From Caulobacter endophyticus (GTDB lineage Bacteria; Pseudomonadota; Alphaproteobacteria; Caulobacterales; Caulobacteraceae), in contig NZ_JARQWV010000022.1 of the NCBI RefSeq assembly GCF_029543245.1, forward strand, positions 1-64,000: a stretch of DNA of 64,000 bases, given 5' to 3'. Shown one piece after another: positions 37,858-48,714 of the stretch (positions are counted from its first letter, which is position 1; every line of letters starts with the position of its first letter). The position numbers and the translations under genes were made by a program. The notes beneath the pieces are model-generated. The model saw only the letters and a program-made list of their open reading frames with translations. It had not been told where the DNA came from and made no database searches.

Positions 37858-38382
37858 TTAGTTACGCTCGGCGACGGATTTCAGATTGGACAGACCCGTC
37901 TCGAAATCACGGCCGATCATCTTGTCCATGTTGAAGACCAGGCCCATCAGCCGCGAGACGTAAGGGGCAGGACCCGACATCGCCCAGGTGACCCGCGTGG
38001 CGTCGCCGGCGGGTTCGGCGGTGAAGGCTGCCGTGTTGCTGGCCTTGAAGGGCTTTTCGAAGTCCAGGGCTATGGCGACTTCGCGATCTGTGGCGGAGAG
38101 GATCCGCATCCGGCCGGTTCCGGCCTTTTTGCCCGCCCAGGCGTAGGTGGCGCCGACACCGCGTTCGGCTCCGCCGTAGGTGCGCGAAAGATCAGCGTCG
38201 AGGGCCTCGTAGGGCGACCAGGCGCGCCAGGCCTTGAAGTCGGCCACATTGGCCAGAACGGTCTCGGGCGGGGCGTTGACGAGCACCGAGCGCTCGACCC
38301 GGAAGGACGGCGGACGCAGGGCCGCAGCGACCAGCAGGCCGCCCAGGGCCAGGACGACGACGGCGGCGATGATCTTCAGCAT
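37858..38382 (-). CDS. SRPBCC-family (polyketide cyclase-like) exported protein
   Basis: A 174-residue protein with an N-terminal membrane or signal helix (MLKIIAAVVVLALGGLLVAAALRP) followed by a START/SRPBCC domain. VERSVLVNAPPETVLANVADFKAWRAWSPY is the usual beginning, then the hydrophobic-cavity strands and a C-terminal helix with DKMIGRDFETGLSNLK. Members bind small hydrophobic ligands. The start at 38382 is chosen because the helix then begins directly. It lies 61 bases after the sigma factor gene and is likely part of that operon. Confidence 0.85.
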   Translation of the reverse strand: MLKIIAAVVVLALGGLLVAAALRPPSFRVERSVLVNAPPETVLANVADFKAWRAWSPYEALDADLSRTYGGAERGVGATYAWAGKKAGTGRMRILSATDREVAIALDFEKPFKASNTAAFTAEPAGDATRVTWAMSGPAPYVSRLMGLVFNMDKMIGRDFETGLSNLKSVAERN

Positions 38383-38443
38383 CGGAAAGCTCTCCCTGAG
38401 CGTGGCCCGTTCCGGGCCGTTCGCCACAAGGACGCGCGGAGCG

Positions 38444-39730
38444 TCAGCCTTCCGACACCGCGCTTCGATTTTTCTCGCCCTCGGACTGCAGCCGGTCGAG
38501 GTGCTGGCGGATGTGGGCGGCTTCGGCCGCGCCGCCGGCCAGGGCGATGGCTTGCTGGAACGCCTCGCGCGCGTCGTGATCGCGGCCGAGCTGAAGGTTC
38601 AGTGCGCCCTTCAGGCCGTGAAAGTGGAAGTAGCCGGCCAGGCGCTCCTCCAGCGGCGCGATCATGTCCAGCGCGGCCTGCGGGCCGGCGACCTTGGAGA
38701 CCGCCACCGCCCGATTGAGGCTGACGACCGGGGAGGGGGTCAGCCGCTCCAGCGCGGCATAGAGGTGGTCGATCTGAGCCCAGTCGGTGTCCTGCGGCTG
38801 CTCGGCCCGGGCGTGCAGGGCGGCGATCGCGGCCTGGACCTGGTAGGGGCCGGGCCGGCGGTGGCGCATGGCCTTGTCGATCAGGGCCAGGCCTTCGGCG
38901 ATCATCGCCTTGTCCCACAGGCCGCGATCCTGGTCTTCGAGCAGCACGATCAGGCCGTCGGCGTCGAGCCGCGCCGGTGTTCGGGCGTGCTGCAACAGCA
39001 TCAGCGCGGTCAGGCCCATCACTTCGGGCTCGGCGGGAAACAGCCGCAGCAGCAGGCGCGACAGCCGAAGGGCCTCGTGGCACAGCGGCCGCCGCGCATC
39101 AGCCTCGACGCCGCCGGCCGAATAGCCCTCGTTGAACACCAGATAGACCATGGCCATCACCGTCAGCAGCCGTTCGGCGCGTTCGGTCGGGCTGGGCGCC
39201 TCGAAGGGCGTGTCGCCCTTGGCGACGCGAGCCTTGGCGCGGGTGATCCGCTGCTCCATGGCGCTTTCGCCGACCAGGAAGGCGCGGGCGATCTGGCGCA
39301 CCGACAGGCCCGAGACGATGCGCAGGGCCAGGGCGATCTGCTGGGTGGCCGGCAGGTCCGGATGGCAGCAGACGAACAGCAGCCGCAGGATGTCGTCGCG
39401 ATAGTCGGCGCCGTCCAGGCGCTCGGCCAGCGCGGTCTCGGCGTCGTCCAGGCCCGCCGCCAGATCGGTCAGCACCTCGTCGGACGGCAGGGCGGTCTGG
39501 CGGCTGCGCTTGCGGCCGGCGTCGACCCCGCTGTTGCGGCCCACCAGGATCAGCCAGGCGGTGGGATCGCGCGGCGGACCCTTTTCGGGCCAGGACTTCA
39601 AGGCCCGCAGGCAGGCGTCCTGATAGGCTTCCTCGGCGGTGTCCAGATCGCGGAAATAGCGCAGCAGCGCCGCCATGGCCTGGGGGCGCGCCGAAACCAG
39701 CGCCGCCTCGATCCAGTCAGGATCGGTCAT
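38444..39730 (-). CDS. ECF sigma factor of the ECF42 type, with C-terminal TPR domain
   Basis: A 428-residue alternative sigma factor. The sigma-2 region (about 10-75: LRYFRDLDTAEEAYQDACLRAL; PTAWLILVGRNSGVD) and sigma-4 (about 110-170: LRIVSGLSVRQIARAFLVGESAMEQRITRAK) are followed by about 240 residues of SNARE/TPR-like helices (GYFHFHGLKGALNLQLGRDHDAREAF). This architecture and the DGPF/YciI gene upstream define group ECF42, which has no classical anti-sigma factor; the C-terminal domain is thought to regulate it. Its ATG overlaps the YciI stop (ATGA). Confidence 0.92.
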   Translation of the reverse strand: MTDPDWIEAALVSARPQAMAALLRYFRDLDTAEEAYQDACLRALKSWPEKGPPRDPTAWLILVGRNSGVDAGRKRSRQTALPSDEVLTDLAAGLDDAETALAERLDGADYRDDILRLLFVCCHPDLPATQQIALALRIVSGLSVRQIARAFLVGESAMEQRITRAKARVAKGDTPFEAPSPTERAERLLTVMAMVYLVFNEGYSAGGVEADARRPLCHEALRLSRLLLRLFPAEPEVMGLTALMLLQHARTPARLDADGLIVLLEDQDRGLWDKAMIAEGLALIDKAMRHRRPGPYQVQAAIAALHARAEQPQDTDWAQIDHLYAALERLTPSPVVSLNRAVAVSKVAGPQAALDMIAPLEERLAGYFHFHGLKGALNLQLGRDHDAREAFQQAIALAGGAAEAAHIRQHLDRLQSEGEKNRSAVSEG

Positions 39731-40110
39731 GCGCCCGCTCCGTGAACGGCGTTCGATTTCCAGATCTCGGCCACGGGGCGGATTTCGTAGCAGCCGCCGG
39801 GGTTTACGCGCGCCAACTCACGCGCGGCGGCGACGGCGTCGTCGAGATCGGTGCAATCGATCACATAGAAGCCGAGCAATTGCTCCTTGGTCTCGGCGAA
39901 CGGTCCGTCGACCAGCAGCGGCGGCTCGCGGTCCTTGCGCAGGGTCACGGCCGTGGTGGTCGGCAGAAGCCGAGCCGACAGGCTCAGGCGGCCTTGATCG
40001 GCCAGGTCGTCGCGCACCGCGCCCAATCGCGCCATCACGGCCTCGTCATGCGCCGGGCTCCATGCGCCGACGACGTCCTCGATGTGATAGCAGAGAATGG
40101 CGTAGATCAT
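39727..40110 (-). CDS. YciI/DGPF-domain protein
   Basis: A 127-residue protein, first gene of the ECF42 operon. The start MIYAILCYHIEDVVGAW at 40110 gives the standard family length. The signature DGPFAETKEQLLGFYVIDC is at about 67-86, with the preceding LRKDREPPLLV strand. DGPF proteins almost always accompany ECF42 sigma factors and may be enzymes or signal proteins, but their activity is unknown. The stop overlaps the sigma factor start by four bases. Confidence 0.9.
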   Translation of the reverse strand: MIYAILCYHIEDVVGAWSPAHDEAVMARLGAVRDDLADQGRLSLSARLLPTTTAVTLRKDREPPLLVDGPFAETKEQLLGFYVIDCTDLDDAVAAARELARVNPGGCYEIRPVAEIWKSNAVHGAGA

Positions 40111-40397
40111 CGCGAAGCTCCGTCGGCGACGTCGCCGTGAGCCAAGGACGTCGTCACAGGACGCACGCCGACACCGCCGGCGAAGAAAATCGACCGTGTG
40201 GCGCACGAAGACCGATACGAACGGCCGGATGCAGCCTTGAACGCCGAGAGCACGCTGAAGATTATTTCTGATAATATTCCTTAGGCGATGTATATTGAAG
40301 CGCTTGGGCGGGTCACCGCTTGTCCCGCCGTTTGGGAATATATTCCTGCCCCGTCTGTCGCCGAGCGGTCTGCGAACCTGGGCGCGCGGGCGTCCGC
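40111..40397. other. Gap between YciI operon and aldo/keto reductase gene
   Basis: This 287-base gap holds the ECF42-type promoter candidate at 40147-40173 and, at about 40260-40290, an AT-rich patch (GATTATTTCTGATAATATTCC). No coding region is supported. The aldo/keto reductase gene ends at 40398 with its stop codon on the minus strand. Confidence 0.45.
40147..40173 (-). promoter_or_regulatory. Candidate ECF42 promoter of the YciI-sigma operon
   Basis: On the minus strand TGTCGG (40168-40173) and CGTC (40147-40150) are separated by 17 bases. The published ECF42 consensus, from memory, is TGTCGA at -35 and CGAC or CGTC at -10. The site would give a leader of about 30 bases before the ATG at 40110 and so an autoregulated operon. 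Confidence 0.55.
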
Positions 40398-41405
40398 TCA
40401 TGAAGGCAGCGGCGCCGCGGGATCGACGAGGCGCGCCTCGGACAGTTCTCGCCAGAAATCCGGCGGGATCGTCTCCTGCAAGGCCGCGCGATCCTCAGCG
40501 AGCCGGCTTGGGCGGCTGGCGCCTGGGATGACGGCCGCGACCGCCGGATGGGCCAGCGCGAACTGCAGCCCCGCGGCCTTGATGCTGATCCCATGGCGGT
40601 CTGCGATCGCCTTGATCCGGGCGACCTTGTCGAGGATTTCCGGCGTGGCGGGCGCGTATTCGAAATTCGGGCCGCCGACCAGAGCGCCGGAGCTGTACGG
40701 GCCCCCTACCACGATCCCGAGGCCGCGCTCGGCGACCGCCGGCATCACGCGCTGCAACGCTGCGCCGTGGTCCAGCAGCGTATAGCGACCGGCGAGCAGG
40801 AAGCCGTCGGGGCGCGGCTCGTCGAGCGCCAGCAGCAACTCGATCGGCTCGACCCGGTTGACGCCCAGGCCCCAGGCCTTGATCACGCCCTCGTCGCGCA
40901 GCCGATCCAGCGCCCTGAAGGCGCCCTTTCGCGCGGTCTCGAAGACGCCGAGCCACTCGTCGCCGTAGAAGTCCTGGGCCACATCGTGGACGAAGGCGAT
41001 GTCGATGCGGTCGGTCCCGAGGCGCTGGAGGCTGTCCTCGATCGACCGCAGCGTGGCGTCGGCCGAATAGTCGTTCACGATCCGGTTGGGCCGGCCGTAC
41101 TTGAAGACCTCGCCCTTCTCGCCCAGGTCGCGGGCGCTGACGTCCTCGACCTCGTCGAGGATCACCCGGCCGACCTTGGTGCTGATCACGTAATCGGCGC
41201 GAGGCTTGCCTGCGAGCGCCTGCCCCATGCGGATCTCGGCCAGACCCGCGCCGTAGAAAGGCGCGTTGTCGTAGTAGCGGATGCCGTCGTTCCAGGCCGC
41301 CTCCACCGTCGCCAGCGCCTCGCTTTCGGGAATGTCGCGAAACATGTTGCCGAGCGGCGCGGCGCCGAAGCCCAGCTTGCCGGGCAGGATCTCCTTGAGC
41401 GCCAT
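40398..41405 (-). CDS. Aldo/keto reductase
   Basis: A TIM-barrel NAD(P)H reductase/dehydrogenase of 335 residues. The start MALKEILPGKLGFGAAPLGNMF at 41405 follows GGAGAGAG. Catalytic residues fit the family: Asp and Tyr in IRYYDNAPFYGAGLAE, the Lys region ISTKVGRV, and the His in FVHDV. The GGPYSSGALVGG stretch and the end GASRPSRLAED place it among D-threo-aldose/L-fucose dehydrogenase-like enzymes. In this cluster it may handle aldehydes made by the oxygenase, but a sugar substrate is equally possible. Confidence 0.9.
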   Translation of the reverse strand: MALKEILPGKLGFGAAPLGNMFRDIPESEALATVEAAWNDGIRYYDNAPFYGAGLAEIRMGQALAGKPRADYVISTKVGRVILDEVEDVSARDLGEKGEVFKYGRPNRIVNDYSADATLRSIEDSLQRLGTDRIDIAFVHDVAQDFYGDEWLGVFETARKGAFRALDRLRDEGVIKAWGLGVNRVEPIELLLALDEPRPDGFLLAGRYTLLDHGAALQRVMPAVAERGLGIVVGGPYSSGALVGGPNFEYAPATPEILDKVARIKAIADRHGISIKAAGLQFALAHPAVAAVIPGASRPSRLAEDRAALQETIPPDFWRELSEARLVDPAAPLPS

Positions 41406-41517
41406 CTTCTCTCTCTCCACCTTGGCGGCCGGCCGGCTCGCCGCTTCACAGATCATCGCACGACCGGCGGCGCGCCGCCCCAGCAATGGCCGGGCGGCTC
41501 CGCCCTCCCCCGCGTCC

Positions 41518-41949
41518 TCAGCGGCCGCGTCCGAGGATCTCCATGCGGGTCACCTGCACGCCGCCGTCGGCCAGCTCGGGAAGCCTGGCGAACCAGGCCT
41601 GGACGTGCGGCGTGGCGTTGTGGGCCTCGAAATCGGCCTTTGTGGCGAAGATCTCGTAGAAGACGAAGTGGCCCGGCTTCTCGCGGTCTTCCTGCAGGAA
41701 GTAGACGAGGTTGTTGGGCTCGGCGCGGACCTTGGCGATCAGGGGCAGCGTCGCCTCGCGCAGCGCCTGCTCCTTGCCGGGCTTGGCCTGGACGCGGGCG
41801 ACGACGGCATAGGCCTCGCCAGGGATCTGGGCGTAGTGCACGCCCGTGGATTGCGGGGCCGCGGGCGGCGCGGCCGCCGCCGAAGCGGTGCTCGCGCCGG
41901 CCGAAAGCAGCATGACGAGCACCAGACGATTGGCCGAGAGCAGGCGCAT
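41518..41949 (-). CDS. Exported antibiotic-biosynthesis-monooxygenase-fold protein
   Basis: A 143-residue protein with a clear signal peptide (MRLLSANRLVLVMLLSAGASTASA) and an ABM-fold domain. EAYAVVARVQAKPGKEQALREATLPLI is the typical first strand and helix, and NLVYFLQEDREKPGHFVFYEIFATKADFEAHNATPHVQAW is the conserved end. ABM proteins such as YgiN oxidise quinols, but they are normally cytoplasmic; an exported one is unusual. The start at 41949 has GGAGA. It lies 37 bases after the carotenoid oxygenase stop codon. Confidence 0.87.
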   Translation of the reverse strand: MRLLSANRLVLVMLLSAGASTASAAAAPPAAPQSTGVHYAQIPGEAYAVVARVQAKPGKEQALREATLPLIAKVRAEPNNLVYFLQEDREKPGHFVFYEIFATKADFEAHNATPHVQAWFARLPELADGGVQVTRMEILGRGR

Positions 41950-41986
41950 GACTTGTCTCCTGTTTGAGTGGCTGAAGAGCCGCGTG

Positions 41987-43345
41987 TCAGTCGGCTCCGG
42001 CGATCCAGGAACCGTGGAAGCCGGGGGGAACGATGTGCGGCAGGTGGATGCTGGCCACCGGCGCGGCTTCGAATTTCCGGGCGTCGAGGATGACGAGATC
42101 CGTCGAGCGGGCGCCCGCATCGATGACGAAGCCGATCAGCCAGCCTTCGTCCTCTCCGGCCTGGGTGTGAGCCGGAACAAAGACGAACTCGCAAGGGTGG
42201 CGGCCCGGCCCGAAGTCGTGCGTCAGCCGTCCGCCCTCCACCAGGTCGTGCTTGAAGAGGCGCGTGCCCAGGAACGGATCGGCCAGGCCCATGGTGTAGG
42301 CGTAGCGGTAGGCCTGCCCCAGCCGCCGCTCGTCCTGGCGCGGAAACTCCTGGGGCGTTGGATCGATGACGACCCGCTCCACCGTGCCCGCGCCGGGATC
42401 GAGGATCCAGCGCTCGAAGGCGCAGCGCTCGGAATCCGGCCCCGAGGTGCGCCGCCAGAACATCTTGTCGTGGACGATGACGTCGAGCACCACCGTGCCG
42501 TCGGCGGCGTCGTAGGCGTTGGCCGCGTGGAAGATGAAGCAGGGGTCGGCCGGCAGCCATGTGATGTCCCCGGCCCCGCCCTCGCGTGGCAGGAGCCCGA
42601 CCCGGGCCGTATGAGCCTGGTTCCAGCGGTAGGGGAAATGATGGCCGGTGACCGCCGCGGTCAGGGAAAAGGTCACGGGCAGGTCGAGGATGATCGCAAA
42701 GCGCCTGGTGAAGGCGAAGTCGTGGATCATCGGACCGTGGCGGACGGGGATCCTGACCTCGCGGCGGATCCGGCCGCCAGGGCCCAGCACCACGTAGCGC
42801 AGCGAGCGCCACTTGCTGGCGTCATAGCAGACGCCGAGCATTTCACCGGTCAGCGGGTCGACGTGGGGATGGGCCGTGAAACCGCCCTTCAGGGTCTGGT
42901 CGAAGTCGGTGTAGCGCAGGGTTTCCAGAGTATCGCCGATCTCTACGGGCGTGCTGCCCGCTTCGACCACACCAAGCACCTTGCCGGCGTGCCTGACGAC
43001 ATTGGTGTTGACGGTGTCGAACAGGTGGCGCGGCCCGGGCGTGCGCGGCTCGTCCAGCGCCTTGGCGACAGCGTCAGAGCGGATCCAGCGATTGCGGTAC
43101 CAGAGCGCCCGGCCGCCCTCCAGGCGAAGGCCGTGGATCATGCCGTCGCCGGCGAACCAGTGATGCTTGTCCGGGTTGGGGGCTATCGGGTTGGGCCCCA
43201 TGCGCAGGTAGCGGCCCGTCAGGGCGGCGGGGATCGCACCCGTCACGGGCAGGTCCCGTAGCGTCAGTTCCTCGGTCATGGGCGTGTGGACGCCCGAGAG
43301 ATAGGGGTTGTCCGTGGTCTTGTAGGAGACTTCGGTGGACAGCAT
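41987..43345 (-). CDS. Carotenoid oxygenase family protein
   Basis: An iron(II) dioxygenase that cleaves a C=C bond; substrates in the family include carotenoids, apocarotenoids and stilbenes. The 452-residue protein carries the family N-terminus NPYLSGVHTPMTEELTLRDLPVTGAIP (in part), GRYLRMGPNP and HHWFAGDGMIHGLRL. The four iron-binding histidines are in TAHPHVDP, MIHDFAFT, FHAANAYD and the final GFHGSW. It has no signal peptide. It is in line with the ABM, aldo/keto reductase and VOC genes on the same strand. Stilbene versus carotenoid cannot be read from sequence alone. Confidence 0.93.
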   Translation of the reverse strand: MLSTEVSYKTTDNPYLSGVHTPMTEELTLRDLPVTGAIPAALTGRYLRMGPNPIAPNPDKHHWFAGDGMIHGLRLEGGRALWYRNRWIRSDAVAKALDEPRTPGPRHLFDTVNTNVVRHAGKVLGVVEAGSTPVEIGDTLETLRYTDFDQTLKGGFTAHPHVDPLTGEMLGVCYDASKWRSLRYVVLGPGGRIRREVRIPVRHGPMIHDFAFTRRFAIILDLPVTFSLTAAVTGHHFPYRWNQAHTARVGLLPREGGAGDITWLPADPCFIFHAANAYDAADGTVVLDVIVHDKMFWRRTSGPDSERCAFERWILDPGAGTVERVVIDPTPQEFPRQDERRLGQAYRYAYTMGLADPFLGTRLFKHDLVEGGRLTHDFGPGRHPCEFVFVPAHTQAGEDEGWLIGFVIDAGARSTDLVILDARKFEAAPVASIHLPHIVPPGFHGSWIAGAD

Positions 43346-43383
43346 GGCCGCCTCCCCTGGCGTGATCGGGTCGGGACCGTCCG

Positions 43384-44229
43384 TCAGCGCGTGGGAGCCA
43401 CCGCTGCGCGGCGCGCGGCCAGGGCGTCGTCGAAGGTCTTCTTCACCGGGCCAAGGGCCTGGACGAACTCGAGCTGCTCGCCTTCGGGGCCCCGGCAGTA
43501 GATCAGCCGCCAGCCGGCGGACTTGCCCTCGGTGATCCCGTTGGAGTTGGCCTCCAGCGGCGCGGCCTTGCGGTCGGCTTCCGAGGCGACGGTCAGCACC
43601 CGGTTGGCCCGGACCTGGGTCATGCCCCGGCGCGCGGCCTCGGCCTCCAGGTCGCGAATGAAGACGTTGAAGTCGGCGTCGTCGCGGATGTGGAAGCAGA
43701 TGTGCATCATCCGCGGAAAGGCCGGGCTCATGTGGTCGAGCGGCTCGGCGAAGGCGTTGGGGCCGCCCATCGGCTGGTCGGCGTCGCGGTACTGCAGGAG
43801 CTCGATCACGACGTTGTCGAACTGGACGAAGCGCACGTCGAGGCGCTGGGTCCCGCCGCGCAGGTCCGGCACGCCCCTGGCGCGCGGGTTCACGTGCCGC
43901 TCGCGCGACTCTATTTCCTCGGCGGTCAGCAGGGTGTTGTGGATCCGCTCGCCCTGGAAGTCGCCGTCGCGCATGATCTCCGCGCCGCCCAGCACCTCGG
44001 TGTAGAAGGCGAAGGCGCGATCCATGTTCTGGACGGTCAGCCCGAAGTGCTGGACGCCCTGGAGCCGGGCGCCGAGCGAGCCCTCCATGATCCGGCCGGC
44101 GCGGACGCGGGTCGCCTCCTGGGCGGTGGCCGGGGCCGCGGCCGCGCCGAGGGCGACCGCGCCGGCGGCCGCGCGCAGCACGTCCCGGCGTTCCAGACCG
44201 GCGGAGGTCGGCTCTTTTTGCTCGCTCAT
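43384..44229 (-). CDS. Tat-exported VOC-superfamily protein
   Basis: A 281-residue protein with a Tat-like leader (ERRDVLRAAAGAVALGAAAAPATA at about 14-37, RR followed by a hydrophobic run). Vicinal-oxygen-chelate folds follow: LQGVQHFGLTVQNMDRAFAFYTEVLGG near 60, and MMHICFHIRDDADFNVFIRDL near 175. A dioxygenase or glyoxalase-like metal site is suggested by the two histidines and the late Glu of GEQLEFV. The start at MSEQKEP (44229) has GAGGAG. It is probably the first gene of the oxygenase operon; upstream is the operator array and the divergent MFS gene. Confidence 0.88.
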   Translation of the reverse strand: MSEQKEPTSAGLERRDVLRAAAGAVALGAAAAPATAQEATRVRAGRIMEGSLGARLQGVQHFGLTVQNMDRAFAFYTEVLGGAEIMRDGDFQGERIHNTLLTAEEIESRERHVNPRARGVPDLRGGTQRLDVRFVQFDNVVIELLQYRDADQPMGGPNAFAEPLDHMSPAFPRMMHICFHIRDDADFNVFIRDLEAEAARRGMTQVRANRVLTVASEADRKAAPLEANSNGITEGKSAGWRLIYCRGPEGEQLEFVQALGPVKKTFDDALAARRAAVAPTR

Positions 44230-44311
44230 CGTCGGTCTCCTCATCCGTGGGTTTCGATCTCTGGAGGGGCGCGCCCTGTGAGGATCATCGGTCGGAGGCC
44301 GGCGATTTGCG

Positions 44312-44375
44312 AGTTAAGCGCGGTTAAGCGCGGCCTCCGAAAAGCGGGACGGCGCGGCTTAACCACGCTTAACTT
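44312..44375. promoter_or_regulatory. Array of four GTTAAGCG-type half-sites, inverted pairs
   Basis: The left arm 44312-44331 reads AGTTAAGCGCGGTTAAGCGC, two direct copies of GTTAAGCG with a 10-base period. The right arm 44356-44375 reads CGGCTTAACCACGCTTAACT, nearly its reverse complement, with two copies facing back. The arms are 24 bases apart, in the middle of the divergent promoter gap between the VOC/oxygenase operon and the MFS gene. Ten-base tandem half-sites are typical of OmpR-type winged-helix regulators, and one is encoded at 45.8-48.6 kb. Confidence 0.7.
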
Positions 44376-44452
44376 CGACACGGGGCGGCGGGGCCCTAGT
44401 CAAGCGCGCGAGCGCTGGAGCTTCGCCGGAATCGGGGGCAATCATCACGATC

Positions 44453-45775
44453 ATGATCGACGAGACGGACCACGACGCGGAATCTTCGGCGGCTGGCTGG
44501 CGCGCCGTCGCCCTCCTGTGCGCCGCCCTGCTGCTGTCGCTGACTGACCGGCTGATCATCAACCTGGTCGTCGATCCCATCCGGAGCGACCTTCGGCTGA
44601 CGGATTTCGACGTCAGCCTGCTCCAGGGCGCGGGTTTCGCGGTGATCTTCGCCCTCGCCGGCCTGCCGGCCGGGCGCCTGGCCGACCGCGTCAACCGGCG
44701 CAACCTGATCGCCGGCGGCCTGGCGCTATGGTCGGCCGCAACGATCGCCTGCGGCCTGGCCGGCGACTTCTGGAGCTTCCTGTCGGCGCGGGTGGCCGTG
44801 GGCCTGGGTGAAGCGGCGCTGGTCCCGGCGGCGGCGTCCTTTATCATCGACTGCTTCTCGCCACGACGCCGGGGACTGGCGCTGGGGGTCTTCTCGCTGG
44901 GCGCGACCTTCGGCGCAGGGGGCGCGCTGTTCATCGGCGGGGTGTTGCTGGGCTGGATCCAGGCCGGATGGTTCGCCTGGGCGCCCGGGATCGCTGCGCT
45001 GGCGCCCTGGCGCCAACTGCTGGTCCTGGCGGGGGCTCCGGGCTTCGTCCTGCTTCCCCTGCTCTTCCTGATCCGCGAGCCCGTTCGTCGCCACAGCGCA
45101 GGCCTGATCGCCGTCTCCGCCGTGCTGGGCCGCCTGATCGCCGACAACGCGATGGTGCTGCGCGTATGTCTGGTGAAGGGCGCCTTGGGGGTGGGCGACT
45201 ACGCCCTGATCGCCTGGCTGCCCGCCCTGCTCCAGCGCGGTCACGGCATGACCTCGCTGGAGGCGGGCGGCCTGGTGGGCCTGTCGCTGACGGCCAGCGG
45301 GGTCGTGGCGTCGCTCGCCGGCGGGGCGCTGTCGGACCGGTTTGCCCGACGATGGGGAGCGCCCTCGCGCACCGCCCTGCTGCTGGCCTGCTATCTGCTG
45401 GCGCTGGTCGGCGCGATCTCGACGCTCGCGGCCCAGACCGGCGGGCAGATCGCCCTGGCCTTCGCGGTCTGGGCGCTGGGTTCGATCAGCGGCTATGTGA
45501 TCGGCCATGTGGTCATGCAGGAAAGCGTGCCCAACGAGATGCGCGCCACCACCGTGGCGTTGTCGCTGGCCGTCACCGCCCTGGTCGGCATCGGCCTTGG
45601 CCCCACGCTGGTCCCGCTGGTCGCAGAGCGGGTGTTCAGCGGCGAGGCCGCGCTGCAGTCGGCGATGGGCGTGATCAGCCTGGGCGCGGCCCTGGTGGCG
45701 CTGCTGGTGATCTGGCCGCCGGCAGTGGAACGCCTCGTCGCGCTCAGGACCAGCGGCCCTGCCCGATCGGACTGA
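44453..45775 (+). CDS. MFS transporter
   Basis: A 440-residue inner-membrane carrier with 12 predicted helices, the first starting near residue 18. Family text: LAGLPAGRLADRVNRRNLIAGGL between helices 2 and 3 (the conserved GRLADRxxRR loop), GEAALVPAAASFIIDCFSPRRRGLALG, and a symmetric loop GGALSDRFARRWGAPSR in the second half. It resembles the Spinster/hexuronate-type MFS common in sphingomonads and caulobacters. It diverges from the VOC/oxygenase genes, sharing the operator array, so it is a probable substrate importer or product exporter for them. Confidence 0.9.
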   Translation: MIDETDHDAESSAAGWRAVALLCAALLLSLTDRLIINLVVDPIRSDLRLTDFDVSLLQGAGFAVIFALAGLPAGRLADRVNRRNLIAGGLALWSAATIACGLAGDFWSFLSARVAVGLGEAALVPAAASFIIDCFSPRRRGLALGVFSLGATFGAGGALFIGGVLLGWIQAGWFAWAPGIAALAPWRQLLVLAGAPGFVLLPLLFLIREPVRRHSAGLIAVSAVLGRLIADNAMVLRVCLVKGALGVGDYALIAWLPALLQRGHGMTSLEAGGLVGLSLTASGVVASLAGGALSDRFARRWGAPSRTALLLACYLLALVGAISTLAAQTGGQIALAFAVWALGSISGYVIGHVVMQESVPNEMRATTVALSLAVTALVGIGLGPTLVPLVAERVFSGEAALQSAMGVISLGAALVALLVIWPPAVERLVALRTSGPARSD

Positions 45776-45780
45776 CCCGT

Positions 45781-48648
<2,868 letters not shown>

Positions 48649-48714
48649 AGTCGCCTCCACGCCGCCAGCTCGCCCCGGGCGACCGATGTTACCGGACATC
48701 TACCGCAAACCGCT

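Noticed and set aside
40288..40785. Plus-strand frames of up to 165 codons opposite the aldo/keto reductase
   Set aside because: They are shadows of the minus-strand gene, without ribosome site or domain.
44312..44375. CtrA binding sites (TTAA-N7-TTAA)
   Set aside because: The TTAA cores are 6 bases apart in both arms, not 7, and the extra mirrored arrangement fits a dedicated regulator better. It was kept only as an alternative.
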